Position numbers and translations under genes: made by a program
NCBI GenBank assembly: GCA_964468355.1
Contig: CAYXSV010000005.1
Coordinates: forward strand, 1-13,544
Direction: 5' to 3'
DNA length: 13,544 bases
From: CAYSLZ01 sp964468355
GTDB lineage: Bacteria; Patescibacteriota; Microgenomatia; UBA12405; JAHJSD01
Part shown: in pieces, positions 5,878-11,879 of the stretch
Layout: the number at the start of each line of letters is the position of its first letter
Numbering within the stretch: the first letter of the stretch is position 1
The notes under the pieces: generated by a model
The model's input: the letters and a program-made list of their open reading frames with translations, nothing else
Told to the model about the DNA's origin: nothing
Database searches by the model: none

Positions 5878-8256
5878 TTATTTTTTTACTTTTTTCTTTT
5901 CAGCGTCAGCAATAATTTGTCTAGATCTTTCAATTGCATCCGGTGTAACCGAAATACTGGTTATTCCCCAATCAACTAAATTGTCAACCATATCCGGATA
6001 CTGGCTCGGCGCTTGACCACAAATTGATGAAGAAATATTATTTTTCTGACAAATTTTAACAACTCTTTCAATAGATTTTAGAACGGCCGGATTAGTTTCA
6101 TCAAAATTATAGGCAATTTCACTATTATCTCTGTCTAATCCCAGAGTAAGCATGGTTAAATCATTACTTCCAATAGAAACCCCATCCACTCCTGCTTTAA
6201 TAAACTCCTCAAGTAAAATCACATTGCTGGGAATTTCAACCATCATCCACAGTTTAAAACTTGGGCTTCTAGTTAAACCGCGTGCTGCAGCGATTCTTTT
6301 AACTTCTAAAAATTCATTAGGTGTGCGTACAAAAGGAATCATCATCCATAAATTTTTCAGCCCATGCTTGTTTCTAACCTGCTTGATTGCCTCCAATTCA
6401 AGTTCAAAAACCTCAGGAGTTGAAATATATCTTAATGCACCCCGGAAACCAAGCAGTGGATTTGCCTCTTCCGGTTCAAAATCTTTCCCGCCTTTTAGAT
6501 GGCGGTATTCATTACTTTTAAAATCAGTTGCTCGGTAAACAACCGGCCTTGGGTTGAATGCCTGGCAAAAATTCTTAATTCCGTCGGCTAAGTGATTAGT
6601 AAACTCCTCGCCTTTATTTTGCTGTAAAAAACGCTGGGGATGTGTCCCAATTTCAGCAATCATAAATTCTGCTCTAAGTAAACCAACCCCGTCAACATTT
6701 CTTTTAGCCATTTCTTCAGCCAAGCTCGGCTCAGCCAAATTAACATAAAGCTTAGTCGCCGTTTTAATTTTCTCCTTGCCGTGTACCGTGCTTTTACCGT
6801 GTACTGTGCTTGCACTAGTATCGCGGTGCTCTGGTACTGCGGTTGAACTTTGAACTTTGGATTTTTCACTAATTGTCCCTATCCATATTTCTCCAGTTTT
6901 ACCGTTAACAACTATTTCCTCTCCATTACGGAGCATTTTAGTTGCTTTTTTAGTCCCGACCACACAAGGAATACCTAATTCACGGGAAACAATTGCTGCG
7001 TGGGAGGTAAGTCCGCCTAGATCGGTAACAATAGCGCTGGACCGTTTCATTGCCGGAACAAAATCCGGAGCCGTCATTTCAGTAACTAAAACATCACCCT
7101 CCTTTACCTTGTCAATATTATCAGCTTTTTTAATTAATTTAACCTTACCGCTGCCTAGACCCGGACTTGCCGGATCACCTTTCAAAACCAACTCGCCTTC
7201 AATATCACCCTTATCCCGTCGCTTATCGTCAACCATTTTTGTTGTTGTAACCGGTCTCGTTTGCAAAATAAAAAGCTTGCCATTTTCAGTCGCCCACTCA
7301 ATATCTTGAGGAAAATAGTAATGGTGGTGAATTTTATCACCGATTTTAGCCAGGTCGATTATTTTCGAGCTGTTTAACTTTTGAATGTCGCGTTTATTTT
7401 TTGGTACCAAAGCTTTAACATTTCCCTCCTCCTTTTGGATAAGTTGATATTTTTGGTGTTTTACAGAAATATCAATAATCCGATTTTCTTTCTTTAAAAT
7501 CTTATAATGGTCGGGGGTGACGATTCCCTGAACAGCATATTCACCTAAACCCCAGACCGCTTCAATAATTATTTTATCTTTTTCATTAGTAACCGGATCA
7601 ATGGTGAACATAACGCCGGAAACTTCAGATTGAATCATTTTCTGAACAACCGCCGCCAAGCCGACTTTGAAATGGTCAAAACCCTTCTCTTCCCGGTAAA
7701 AAATTGCTCTTGGAGTAAATAAAGAACCAAAAGCTTTTCTGACGTAATTAACTACATTTGATTCTCCTTTAACATTCAAAAAAGTTTCTTGTTGGCCGGC
7801 AAAACTCGCATCCGGCAAATCTTCAGCAGTTGCCGACGACCGGATAGCAACTAATGCTTGTTTAAGCCCAAACAGGTCGCCGAGTTTAAGATAGGCCTGC
7901 ATGATATCGTTAGCCATTTTCTCAGGGAACTCGCCGTTTAAAATCAGTTGGTTAATTTCTGTTGAGGCCTTGTTAAGTTCAGTAGATCGGTTAACATTAG
8001 TAACCTTAATAATATCTTCAATTTTTTTTGCCAGATCATTAAATTCAATGAAACGGTGGTAAGCGTTGGCGGTGACAACAAATCCGTTGGGAACCAAATC
8101 GCCTAAGACCTCAACCATTTCGCCAAGGTTAGCTCCTTTTCCGCCGACCAGCTCTACGTCACTCTTAGTTATTTCATCAAACCAGAGAATATCTTCGTCC
8201 CGGCGGTTATTATTAGATTTATTAAAAAATTTCATTATTTCTTTCATAATCGTCAT
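5878..8256 (-). CDS. ppsA: phosphoenolpyruvate synthase (pyruvate, water dikinase)
   Basis: PEP synthase converts pyruvate and ATP to phosphoenolpyruvate, AMP and phosphate. Domain order is canonical in 792 aa: an N-terminal ATP-binding PPDK domain (about 22-340, with LVGGKGANLGEM, AIRSSATAEDLPDASFAGQQ and LQTRPVTT), a swivelling phosphohistidine domain (about 355-460, His419 in GGLTSHAAIVSRELGIP, with Ser where many relatives have Cys), and a C-terminal PEP-binding TIM barrel (about 500-785, with GLLRAEFM, GFRGALRY, MMVEIPSN, IGSNDL and ICGQAPS). Linker residues 474-494 are encoded by the 59-bp dispersed repeat. The start is uncertain: ATG at 8256, 8247 or 8235, all overlapping the cupin gene and none with a strong Shine-Dalgarno. 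It probably makes PEP for, or drains it from, the adjacent enolase step. Confidence 0.95.
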   Translation of the reverse strand: MTIMKEIMKFFNKSNNNRRDEDILWFDEITKSDVELVGGKGANLGEMVEVLGDLVPNGFVVTANAYHRFIEFNDLAKKIEDIIKVTNVNRSTELNKASTEINQLILNGEFPEKMANDIMQAYLKLGDLFGLKQALVAIRSSATAEDLPDASFAGQQETFLNVKGESNVVNYVRKAFGSLFTPRAIFYREEKGFDHFKVGLAAVVQKMIQSEVSGVMFTIDPVTNEKDKIIIEAVWGLGEYAVQGIVTPDHYKILKKENRIIDISVKHQKYQLIQKEEGNVKALVPKNKRDIQKLNSSKIIDLAKIGDKIHHHYYFPQDIEWATENGKLFILQTRPVTTTKMVDDKRRDKGDIEGELVLKGDPASPGLGSGKVKLIKKADNIDKVKEGDVLVTEMTAPDFVPAMKRSSAIVTDLGGLTSHAAIVSRELGIPCVVGTKKATKMLRNGEEIVVNGKTGEIWIGTISEKSKVQSSTAVPEHRDTSASTVHGKSTVHGKEKIKTATKLYVNLAEPSLAEEMAKRNVDGVGLLRAEFMIAEIGTHPQRFLQQNKGEEFTNHLADGIKNFCQAFNPRPVVYRATDFKSNEYRHLKGGKDFEPEEANPLLGFRGALRYISTPEVFELELEAIKQVRNKHGLKNLWMMIPFVRTPNEFLEVKRIAAARGLTRSPSFKLWMMVEIPSNVILLEEFIKAGVDGVSIGSNDLTMLTLGLDRDNSEIAYNFDETNPAVLKSIERVVKICQKNNISSSICGQAPSQYPDMVDNLVDWGITSISVTPDAIERSRQIIADAEKKKVKK
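6779..6861 (-). repeat. 59-bp dispersed repeat copy 2 plus tandem 7-mers inside ppsA
   Basis: 6779-6837 is the inverted counterpart of 1-59 (55 of 59 identical). It begins exactly at codon 474 of ppsA and is read VPEHRDTSASTVHGKSTVHG in frame. Directly beside it, 6843-6861 holds a tandem TTGAACT, TTGAACT, TTGG run. Together they form a low-complexity block in the linker between the phosphohistidine domain and the PEP-binding barrel. The four differences from copy 1 do not disturb the frame. Confidence 0.85.
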
Positions 8257-8593
8257 CTAACCGGTAAGTTGTACCGATTTCAGGTCCGGAAACTTCAAAA
8301 AGAAAAATATCTTTAATTGCTTCAACCCGGTGTTTTTGTCCTTTGTTAATTAAATAACCCTTTTTAAGTTCCATTGGTTTTTTTTCAATTTCACCTTTAC
8401 TATTTTCAATCCAAATTCTTGCTTTGCCTGAAAATAAAAATAGAACTTCCTCTTTGTCATCGTGATACTGAAAAGAAAATCTCTTTCCCTTCTCAATAAA
8501 CAAAACCTTGCCGGTATGTTTAAAATCAGTAGGGGTAAATTTAATTTCATACCCCCAGGGCTTGTCTATTTTTTTACTATAAGGTTCAGTCAT
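8222..8593 (-). CDS. cupin, mannose-6-phosphate isomerase type II-like
   Basis: This 123-aa single-domain cupin resembles the C-terminal isomerase module of type II mannose-6-phosphate isomerase / mannose-1-phosphate guanylyltransferase proteins. The typical opening KPWGYEIKF (11-19) is followed by a metal-binding set QYHDDKEE (Gln42, His44, Glu49) with His88 in INKGQKHRVEA, then a FEVSGPEIG...RLDDDY ending like that of the family. Likely substrates are sugar phosphates for surface polysaccharide, but free-standing copies have mixed roles. I prefer the ATG at 8593 to a GTG at 8614: the family N-terminus begins close by and a good promoter ends just upstream. The gene overlaps the start of ppsA, suggesting coupling. 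Confidence 0.8.
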   Translation of the reverse strand: MTEPYSKKIDKPWGYEIKFTPTDFKHTGKVLFIEKGKRFSFQYHDDKEEVLFLFSGKARIWIENSKGEIEKKPMELKKGYLINKGQKHRVEAIKDIFLFEVSGPEIGTTYRLDDDYERNNEIF

Positions 8594-8599
8594 ATACTT

Positions 8600-8643
8600 A
8601 TTTTTGTTTATCACAATTAACTCTTGGCTGTCAACTATTGACT
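8600..8643. repeat. gene-boundary repeat, copy 1
   Basis: On the minus strand AGTCAATAGTTGACAGCCAA and the following bases align with the element at 9322-9362, sharing the core CAAGAGTTAAT / GAAGAGTTAAT and an AAAAAT end. It spans the stop codon of the delta-like gene (8635-8637) and the start region of the cupin, so the element supplies both the gene end and a promoter. Confidence 0.55.
8607..8634 (-). promoter_or_regulatory. probable promoter for the cupin-ppsA genes
   Basis: A perfect -35 TTGACA (8634-8629) is followed after 16 nt by GATAAA (8612-8607) carrying an extended TGn (TGTGATAAA). The predicted start is near 8600, leaving a leader of about 7 nt before the cupin ATG at 8593, in line with the lack of a Shine-Dalgarno. 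Confidence 0.5.
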
Positions 8644-9315
8644 AAATTTAACAACTAAATTGACCAGTTCTTGATCAAGTTCACGACCCAACCGGCCGGT
8701 CTTTAATTTCCACTCTATCATAACTGTCTGCGTATACCAATCGGCAATAACCTCGGTGGTTAAATTATTAACTTGACGATATAGTTTTTTCTTTTGCCAA
8801 TCTGCACCGGTTAAAAATTCGGAATTTTCTTTAGCCAAAATCATATTGCGTAAACGTTTCTGGATAAGAAAAAAAATAATTTCCGGTGGATGAGTTTCAA
8901 AGGAAGCGTTTAAAAAATTAAGTAATGTTTTCGAACTTTCCATTCCAATACTATCAAGAAATTTAAAAATCGTATTCGGCACCTTAAATTCTCTAATTTT
9001 CTTTTTACCGGGAAGTTGGTTAATTTGACTGGGATAAAGTCGTTTACCTTGCCAGACAAAAAAATCAAGTTGGTCAGATAATTTTTCCATATATTCAGCA
9101 ACCTTATTTAAAGATTTTTTATTTAAAGAAAAAAAGTTTTCCAGCACTAAAGCGGTATTTCCCTGGCTAAATAATCCCCCGCTGTGTTTGGCTAAATTTT
9201 CAGGACTAATATCGCCGCCTTCAAGGTGTTCAACCCGCTGGTAATTTTTTAAGCCGCCAGTAAGTTCTCGACGGCTTTGAAAACGGTCATCGCCGTGATA
9301 TACATGTATTGCCAT
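8635..9315 (-). CDS. DNA polymerase III delta subunit-like protein (short)
   Basis: Delta (HolA) opens the sliding clamp within the clamp-loader complex. This 226-aa protein starts with the family's IHVYHGDDRFQSRREL strand-helix opening. It ends with a helical region matching the delta C-terminal collar: an RLRNMILAKEN helix followed by WQKKKLYRQVNNLTTEVIADW and the conserved LKTGRLGRELDQELVNLVV ending. It is more than 100 residues shorter than E. coli HolA, the loss falling in the central part; as in other delta subunits there is no Walker A motif. ATG at 9315 gives a clean N-terminus without a Shine-Dalgarno. It sits between the EF-Tu-domain-like gene and the cupin, all on one strand. Moderately sure of the family, less so that it is the only delta subunit of the cell. 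Confidence 0.7.
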   Translation of the reverse strand: MAIHVYHGDDRFQSRRELTGGLKNYQRVEHLEGGDISPENLAKHSGGLFSQGNTALVLENFFSLNKKSLNKVAEYMEKLSDQLDFFVWQGKRLYPSQINQLPGKKKIREFKVPNTIFKFLDSIGMESSKTLLNFLNASFETHPPEIIFFLIQKRLRNMILAKENSEFLTGADWQKKKLYRQVNNLTTEVIADWYTQTVMIEWKLKTGRLGRELDQELVNLVVKFSQ

Positions 9316-9321
9316 ATGAAT

Positions 9322-9362
9322 ATTTTTAATTGCTATTAACTCTTCGCTGTTTGCTATTAACT
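9322..9362. repeat. gene-boundary repeat, copy 2
   Basis: This element fills the 47-bp gap between the EF-Tu-domain-like gene and the delta-like gene. On the minus strand it contains AGTTAATAGC twice with a 21-bp period, separated by AAACAGCGAAG. It aligns with 8600-8643. Here the TTGACA seen in the other copy is AGCAAACAG, so promoter activity is not evident. Confidence 0.5.
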
Positions 9363-9623
9363 TTACTGAACTTTAAACACTTCATCGCCCTCTTTAACTT
9401 GTTCGCCTTCTTTAATTTTTAGGCCAACGCTCATACCGGGTTCAGCTCTTTCAATAGCATCGTGTTCAACCTGAATTGAGGTTACCTCTTGCTCAAACTC
9501 TTCTCCTCTGCCGACAATCTTAATCGTATCACCAACTTCTAAAGCTTCATCCTCAATATCCAAAACCCCAACGTTAATCTTGCTAAAAAAATGCGTAATA
9601 GTTCCTACTTTTAATTCTGCCAT
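9363..9623 (-). CDS. small EF-Tu domain-2-like protein
   Basis: This 86-aa protein corresponds to the beta-barrel domain 2 of EF-Tu-type GTPases standing alone, with no G domain. Diagnostic pieces are VGTITHFFSKINVGVLDI (6-23), the LEVGDTIKIVG turn (28-38), the VTSIQVEHDAIERAEPGMSVGLKI stretch (47-70) and the final EGDEVFKV. Such free-standing copies are known, usually annotated as translation elongation factor-like, and their role is not established; binding RNA or a protein partner is inference. It has one of the best ribosome sites in the window (GGGGGTGAG just before the ATG at 9623). It leads the delta/cupin/ppsA/eno series and has its own promoter and a hairpin leader. Confidence 0.75.
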   Translation of the reverse strand: MAELKVGTITHFFSKINVGVLDIEDEALEVGDTIKIVGRGEEFEQEVTSIQVEHDAIERAEPGMSVGLKIKEGEQVKEGDEVFKVQ

Positions 9624-9642
9624 AATCTCACCCCCTTCCCTG

Positions 9643-9669
9643 CCCGCCTAAATACTTGTTTTTGGCGGG
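9643..9669 (-). promoter_or_regulatory. leader hairpin before the EF-Tu-domain-like gene
   Basis: CCCGCC (9643-9648) and GGCGGG (9664-9669) pair around a 15-nt AT-rich loop, about 10 nt upstream of the ribosome site. With transcription starting near 9682 the stem would form in the leader of about 59 nt. It could be a copy of a repeat palindrome or an RNA control element; the sequence does not decide. Confidence 0.4.
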
Positions 9670-9688
9670 TCAAATCTTCCCTATTTTT

Positions 9689-9717
9689 ATTGTAGTCAAA
9701 AAAATCGCCAACCACAA
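9689..9717 (-). promoter_or_regulatory. possible promoter of the EF-Tu-domain-like/delta series
   Basis: TTGTGG (9717-9712) is followed after exactly 17 nt by TACAAT (9694-9689), a -10 box one base off consensus. It lies between the HD-domain gene stop and the leader hairpin, in the only gap large enough for a promoter with a leader. Confidence 0.4.
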
Positions 9718-9722
9718 GCTGA

Positions 9723-10157
9723 TTAACTGTCTAAAAATTCTTTTTTAACTGCTAAGCCCCTAAAAACTTGATAAATGTTAAGTAAAACTTGGGAGAATTT
9801 ATGGCGGTAAACTTGGCGTTTATCCAACGCTTTCAAGCTTGTTAATTCTTTTTTTTCTTTATTTTTTCTGTTTTCGTCGTCCCAGGTTTTATAATCTCCA
9901 ATAATTACTTCACCTAAATCATGAATTAAAGCCATTTTTAAAACTTTCAATTCATCAACTTCAACATTTAGTTCTTTCTTTACCCGGTTGGTAATTAACA
10001 TACAGGCAAGCGCAACCGCCCAACTGTGTTCGGCATCATTTTCAAAACTCTGATCGGGCTTTGGAGTATAGCGGTACGTAGTTTCCAATTTTCTTACTTC
10101 ACCTAAAAATTCAGCAATTTTTTCATAATCATTTCTATTTCCATCTTTAGCAGTCAT
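9723..10157 (-). CDS. HD-domain phosphohydrolase (YfbR/HDDC2-like), C-terminus altered
   Basis: Proteins of this family are metal-dependent 5'-deoxynucleotidases. Residues 1-100 of this 144-aa protein match well: FLGEVRKLETTYRY (17-30), ENDAEHSWAVAL (39-50, His44), KMALIHDLGEVIIGDY (74-89, His79-Asp80 and Asp88). These supply the metal-binding His, His-Asp and Asp. After about residue 100 the sequence (ELTSLKALDKRQVYRHKF onwards) no longer resembles the helical ending of the family, and the protein is 40-50 residues short; an internal deletion or frameshift in the A-rich tract near 9840-9860 may be responsible. I start at the ATG at 10157 rather than TTG 10181, because a -10 box occupies the intervening bases. 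Activity is uncertain if the last helices are needed. Confidence 0.75.
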   Translation of the reverse strand: MTAKDGNRNDYEKIAEFLGEVRKLETTYRYTPKPDQSFENDAEHSWAVALACMLITNRVKKELNVEVDELKVLKMALIHDLGEVIIGDYKTWDDENRKNKEKKELTSLKALDKRQVYRHKFSQVLLNIYQVFRGLAVKKEFLDS

Positions 10158-10172
10158 AAAAAAATTATAACA
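10158..10172 (-). promoter_or_regulatory. extended -10 promoter, leaderless (HD gene)
   Basis: TGTTATAAT (10172-10164) is a full extended -10 (TGn plus TATAAT) followed by exactly six T residues and then the ATG at 10157. Transcription starting at the usual distance would begin at or next to the ATG. No -35 of note and no Shine-Dalgarno are seen. Confidence 0.6.
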
Positions 10173-10186
10173 GATACTCAACTACC

Positions 10187-10216
10187 CAACCTTCAAGGTT
10201 GTTTAGGTTCGAACCT
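10187..10216. repeat. two adjacent palindromes at the Nudix gene end
   Basis: CAACCTT-C-AAGGTTG (10187-10201) is followed after 3 nt by the perfect 12-bp palindrome AGGTTCGAACCT (10205-10216), which encodes the last Nudix codons and overlaps its stop. The two share the AACCT/AGGTT arm sequence. They sit just upstream of the HD gene promoter and may act as a boundary or a weak terminator without a T tract. Confidence 0.5.
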
Positions 10217-10691
10217 CGGACAGAACTTCTTCTAAAGCTTTTCTGTGGTCACTATATTGATTAGGAAATATTAAATGTTTTTCTAGCTCATCTGGTTTAA
10301 CCCATTTATGTTTTTTAAACTCCTCTGGATTGAATTCTAATTTATCTTTGTCGCCAATAAATCTTAGTATTACTTGTTCATATGATTGGCCGCGATATTT
10401 TCCATTATGTATTTTTAGGGCTGTGTCGGTTGGATAATCATATTCTATTTTGTGAGTACTGACACCAATTATTTTAAAGTCTGTTTTTTTCGCCCCAATT
10501 TCTTCATTAAGCTCTCTAAATAAATTTTGTTTTAACGTTTCGCTCTCTTCTTTGCCACCGCCTAAAAAATTCCACTCGTTGTCTTTATATTTACATTTTT
10601 GAACCAGAAGAAATTTGTTTTCTTTATCAATAACAATTGCGTTTACTCCTCTTCGGTAAGGTTTTTTAGTCTGATTTACGGGGGTATTCAT
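10203..10691 (-). CDS. Nudix hydrolase, RppH/Ap4A-hydrolase-like
   Basis: The Nudix box is complete in this 162-aa protein: residues 45-67, GGKEESETLKQNLFRELNEE followed by IGA, exactly GX5EX7REUXEEXGU. The fold begins YRRGVNAIVIDKENKFLLVQ (12-31), and the later KYRGQSYEQVILRFIGD (98-114) and EEFKKHKWV (123-131) resemble RppH and bis(5'-nucleosyl)-tetraphosphatases, enzymes that remove pyrophosphate from 5'-triphosphate RNA or cleave Ap4A. Which of these it acts on cannot be told from sequence. The start at 10691 is fixed by an extended -10 placed 6 nt upstream. It diverges from the GNAT gene over 18 bp and precedes the HD gene on the same strand, both probably acting on nucleotides. Confidence 0.88.
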   Translation of the reverse strand: MNTPVNQTKKPYRRGVNAIVIDKENKFLLVQKCKYKDNEWNFLGGGKEESETLKQNLFRELNEEIGAKKTDFKIIGVSTHKIEYDYPTDTALKIHNGKYRGQSYEQVILRFIGDKDKLEFNPEEFKKHKWVKPDELEKHLIFPNQYSDHRKALEEVLSEVRT

Positions 10692-10709
10692 GAAGTTATT
10701 ATAACAATT
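10692..10709. promoter_or_regulatory. 18-bp divergent leaderless promoter (Nudix / GNAT)
   Basis: On the minus strand an extended -10, TGTTATAAT (10706-10698), sits six bases before the Nudix ATG, the same layout as at the HD gene. On the plus strand TATTAT (10697-10702) lies seven bases before the GNAT ATG at 10710. Both -10 boxes share the same near-palindromic bases GTTATTATAAC (10695-10705), leaving no room for ribosome sites on either side. Confidence 0.55.
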
Positions 10710-11000
10710 ATGTCTGTTTTTTTTCTTGCATTGGAAGATGACTTGGTAATTGGTTGTACTCGTCTATTAACGGATTTTTCCAGGAATGGTTTGTTATTTG
10801 ATTTAATTGTTTGGAAGGAAAGAAGGAATAACGGTATTGGTTCTCAATTAACTAAAAATGCTGTGAAATTTTGTAAGAATAGAAATATCAAGAAACTTTA
10901 TTTGATGACAGATCCTCGCCATAAATGGCTTAAAGATTTTTATCTAAAATTAGGATTTGATATAGCAAAAGATCAAGTTTTATTTAAAAAGGAAGGTTAG
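10710..11000 (+). CDS. small GNAT-family N-acetyltransferase
   Basis: 96 aa from the ATG at 10710. The core GNAT elements are present: ALEDDLVIGCTRLL (strands 2-3), LFDLIVWKERRNNGIGSQL (strand 4 and the R-x-x-G-x-G acetyl-CoA pyrophosphate loop), a helix, IKKLYLMTD (strand 5) and WLKDFYLKLGF (the final helix and turn). The usual first strand and helices of about 40-50 residues are missing. An upstream reading frame to 10599 exists, but it runs antisense through the Nudix gene and does not look like a GNAT N-terminus. Minimal GNATs of this form exist; the acceptor substrate is unknown. It is the only plus-strand gene in the right half. Confidence 0.75.
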   Translation: MSVFFLALEDDLVIGCTRLLTDFSRNGLLFDLIVWKERRNNGIGSQLTKNAVKFCKNRNIKKLYLMTDPRHKWLKDFYLKLGFDIAKDQVLFKKEG

Positions 11001-11072
11001 GGCCATTCTTTTTCTATGATTTTACTCGCTTACTGGAAAAGGATAGGTTAATTAAGAAGTTGAAAGAAAATG

Positions 11073-11858
11073 TTAGTTATTTTTTGAGGACATATGAGGA
11101 TAACAGAGATCATAGTCGTTTATTTCGATAAATTGTTTTTTATACATTGGGTGTAAGTGTGGCTCACCTTTTTTTCCTCCACCTTTATACCACTTTTTAT
11201 CTTCATTATATTTATCAACCCAAAGCAAGGTTTTAGTTTTATGTATACCGGGATTTTGAAGAAAATTGTTTCTAAGTGAAATAAAAATCCAGAAATAATT
11301 TGATGGAGTATTAAATCCTCTGCTGTTTTTATCAAATGAAATTGTTTTTTTATAATCTCCGATTACTCCTTTTACATCTTTGGCTTTGTTCTTAATGTAT
11401 TCTTTTCTTATTTCAACTGCATTAAGGGGTATATCATTTTTTTCAAAGTGAATATTATTTGCTGGGTCGACAACATACCATTTTTGGAATTTGTTTGACC
11501 AAATATCAACTATTCCGTGATGCATTTCTTCTTCATCGAATTCATGATCAATATCAACTCCTAATTTTCTTGTGTACCATTCTAAGGCAAGTCCACATTG
11601 TAGAAAGGTAAGAGCATATTGGGAACACCAAAATTTATTTCTCTTTTCAGCATCTTTGAGAATTTCAAGAGCGGATTTTTGAGAGTAATCTTTTGAAGGA
11701 TTCCCATTTGGAAGAGTTTCATGAACCCATTTTTTAAGTAATAACTGTTGTTTAAATTCATCTTCTCTTTCAGCAATTACTTTATTCAGGTTATATTTAT
11801 TTTTTAATTGAGTTAATTTTGGATGACTAAAATCCTCCCATTGGTATTTTGTTTGCAT
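11073..11858 (-). CDS. transglutaminase-like protein (cytoplasmic, second in window)
   Basis: This 261-aa protein has no signal peptide or membrane helix. A transglutaminase-like core occupies about 40-135: the helix and active-site segment WCSQYALTFLQCGLALEWYTRKLG (Cys78 at its start), MHHGIVDIWSN (His113 or His114), and KWYVVDPANNIHF (Asp131). This Cys-His-Asp order is that of transglutaminase-fold peptidases and N-acyltransferases. The remaining 120 residues, rich in Lys, Asn and Trp, are unlike domains I know. It bears no close resemblance to the exported protein at 2234-4003. It starts 21 nt after the end of the broken metallopeptidase gene, on the same strand, and seems to be the last gene of that cassette. 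Substrate unknown. Confidence 0.75.
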   Translation of the reverse strand: MQTKYQWEDFSHPKLTQLKNKYNLNKVIAEREDEFKQQLLLKKWVHETLPNGNPSKDYSQKSALEILKDAEKRNKFWCSQYALTFLQCGLALEWYTRKLGVDIDHEFDEEEMHHGIVDIWSNKFQKWYVVDPANNIHFEKNDIPLNAVEIRKEYIKNKAKDVKGVIGDYKKTISFDKNSRGFNTPSNYFWIFISLRNNFLQNPGIHKTKTLLWVDKYNEDKKWYKGGGKKGEPHLHPMYKKQFIEINDYDLCYPHMSSKNN

Positions 11859-11879
11859 ATTATGTTTTGACTAAATAAC

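Noticed and set aside
8594..8614. GTG start for the cupin
   Set aside because: It would lie at the -10 box and outside the predicted transcript; ATG 8593 matches the family N-terminus.
9695..9722. Rho-independent terminator after the HD gene (T7 run)
   Set aside because: Only a weak stem (AATC-GC with a bulge) precedes the T run, and a promoter fits the same bases better.
10599..10709. Longer N-terminus for the GNAT protein
   Set aside because: These 37 codons are antisense to the Nudix N-terminus, do not resemble a GNAT start, and the leaderless promoter favours 10710.
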